Shown here: positions 4,684 through 5,374 of the stretch, piece by piece
Position numbering within the stretch: position 1 is the stretch's first letter
Layout of the letters: each line of letters begins with the position of its first letter
Source of the DNA: an uncultured Oscillospiraceae bacterium
Lineage (GTDB): Bacteria > Bacillota > Clostridia > Oscillospirales > Oscillospiraceae
Direction of reading: 5' to 3'
Assembly (NCBI GenBank): GCA_944385645.1
Contig: CALWYA010000114.1
Location: 1 to 5,374 of the forward strand
Length of the DNA: 5,374 nt
The notes under the pieces: model-generated
The model's database searches: none
Seen by the model: the letters and a program-made list of their open reading frames with translations, nothing else
What the model was told of the DNA's origin: nothing
Made by a program: the position numbers and the translations under genes

Positions 4684-4731
4684 GCCCCCGGACGCAAATC
4701 CCCCGGACGCGATGCGTCCGGGGGCCGTTTT
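4684..4731 (+). terminator. Intrinsic terminator between convergent genes, with duplicated 5' arm
   Basis: CCCCCGGACGC occurs twice in tandem (4685-4695 and 4700-4710, separated by AAAT). Either copy can pair with GCGTCCGGGGG (4714-4724): the near copy gives 11 bp with loop GAT, the far copy 12 bp (4684-4695 with 4714-4725) with an 18-nt loop. CCG and TTTT (4728-4731) follow on the plus strand. It ends the HTH transcript and, because the stem is symmetric, may also serve the pfkA transcript arriving from the other side. Confidence 0.75.
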
Positions 4732-4745
4732 ATGGTGTGATTCCG

Positions 4746-5374
4746 TTATTTTCGGAAGGCGCAGCCGCCCACGTTGTTGGTGAGGGCCTCCAGCACGTCG
4801 TACCGCTCCATCTCGAAGTCCTTGTGCATGGCCAGGGCCTCCTCCATGTCCAGGTCCACGATCCGGCCGTCCTTGGTGGCCACGATCCGGTTGCCCTTGC
4901 CCGCCAGGAGGACCTGCACCGCCTCATAGCCCATGCGGCTGGCCGTCTCCCGGTCCCGGGCGGAGGGAGAGCCGCCCCGCTGGATATAGCCCAGGACGGT
5001 GACACGGGGCTCCATGCCCAGCTCGTCCTTGATGCGGTTAGCCACCTCATAGGCGCTGGCCGCCCCCTCGGCGGTGACCACCATGTAGTGGGTGGTGCCC
5101 GCCAGCCGGGCCCGGCGGATGTTCTCGATGACGTCGTTCTGGAAGTCCACCGGCCGCTCGGGGATGAGGACGGCGGTGGCGCCCACGGCGATGCCCACGT
5201 ACAGGGCCAGGTGGCCGGCGTGGCGGCCCATGACCTCCACCACCGAGCACCGCTCGTGGGACTGCATGGTGTCCCGGAGCTTGTCGATGCACTCGATGGC
5301 GGTGTTGCAGGCGGTGTCGAAGCCGATGGTGTAGTGGGAGCAGCCGATGTCGTTGTCGATGGTGGCGGGGATGC
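4746..5374 (-). CDS. pfkA: 6-phosphofructokinase, C-terminal part (runs off right edge)
   Basis: Phosphorylates fructose 6-phosphate to fructose 1,6-bisphosphate, the committed step of glycolysis, in the cytoplasm. The last 208 codons are visible, ending at TAA 4748-4746. Roughly 120 N-terminal residues lie beyond the right edge (the family usually has ~320). Numbering from the first complete visible codon, PATIDNDIG (2-10) carries the catalytic Asp (Asp6; E. coli Asp127) and SHER (38-41) gives the Arg162 equivalent. MGR is at 48-50, IPERP holds Glu72 (Glu222) and RVTVLGYIQRGGSP (123-136) gives the Arg243 and Arg252 equivalents. The residue before TIDND is Ala, not the Lys typical of pyrophosphate-dependent enzymes, favouring ATP as donor. 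The other discriminating position (Gly104) is outside the window. Oddity: the F6P-contacting His249 position is Tyr129. The gene converges on the HTH gene, with a 76-bp gap holding a terminator. Confidence 0.95.
   Translation of the reverse strand, partial: IPATIDNDIGCSHYTIGFDTACNTAIECIDKLRDTMQSHERCSVVEVMGRHAGHLALYVGIAVGATAVLIPERPVDFQNDVIENIRRARLAGTTHYMVVTAEGAASAYEVANRIKDELGMEPRVTVLGYIQRGGSPSARDRETASRMGYEAVQVLLAGKGNRIVATKDGRIVDLDMEEALAMHKDFEMERYDVLEALTNNVGGCAFRK

Noticed and set aside
4192..4740. 182-codon plus-strand frame overlapping the HTH gene
   Set aside because: Gly/Arg/Pro-rich frame-shifted reading of the pentad region that runs through the terminator.

Overview
The window reads as chromosomal DNA from a GC-rich, low-complexity-spaced Gram-positive anaerobe. 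It most resembles the high-GC Clostridia of the gut (Oscillospiraceae, of the Flavonifractor/Lawsonibacter type). This placement is an inference from three things: strong G/C preference at third codon positions, a lipoteichoic-acid-synthase-like enzyme together with clostridial lipoprotein and SD signals, and an XRE regulator with a C-terminal repeat domain of a kind I recall from Clostridia. There is no rRNA or marker gene to fix the taxon.

Layout. Left part (1-1312, minus strand): an amino-acid ABC uptake operon with its own consensus sigma-A promoter. It comprises a lipoprotein solute-binding protein and, after an 83-bp gap holding a stem-loop, the start of the membrane permease, which runs off the left edge. 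The permease and any ATPase continue outside the window.

Middle (1232-1791): a 560-bp divergent intergenic region with no gene I can support. It holds the two divergent promoters and a dense set of inverted repeats. Then on the plus strand comes a five-TM LtaS-family sulfatase-fold membrane enzyme (1792-3618), closed by a 19-bp perfect stem-loop. A second plus-strand unit follows, with its own extended -10 promoter and a long structured leader. It encodes an XRE-type HTH protein whose C-terminal half is a run of about 16 glycine-phased pentads (3899-4669).

Right part: a stem-loop terminator with a duplicated 5' arm separates this gene from the convergent minus-strand gene for 6-phosphofructokinase (C-terminal 208 residues visible, start beyond the right edge).

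The transport operon and pfkA are ordinary housekeeping genes. The more unusual material is (i) the HTH-plus-pentad protein and (ii) the 8-mer TGTTCCCG/CGGGAACA. By eye this 8-mer occurs seven times, only in the two non-coding regions 5' of the LtaS-like gene and of the HTH gene, partly arranged as near-identical hairpins. One working model is that the two genes share a regulatory motif, possibly bound by the HTH protein itself. The alternative is that the units are copies of a small dispersed palindromic repeat. The sequence alone does not decide between these.
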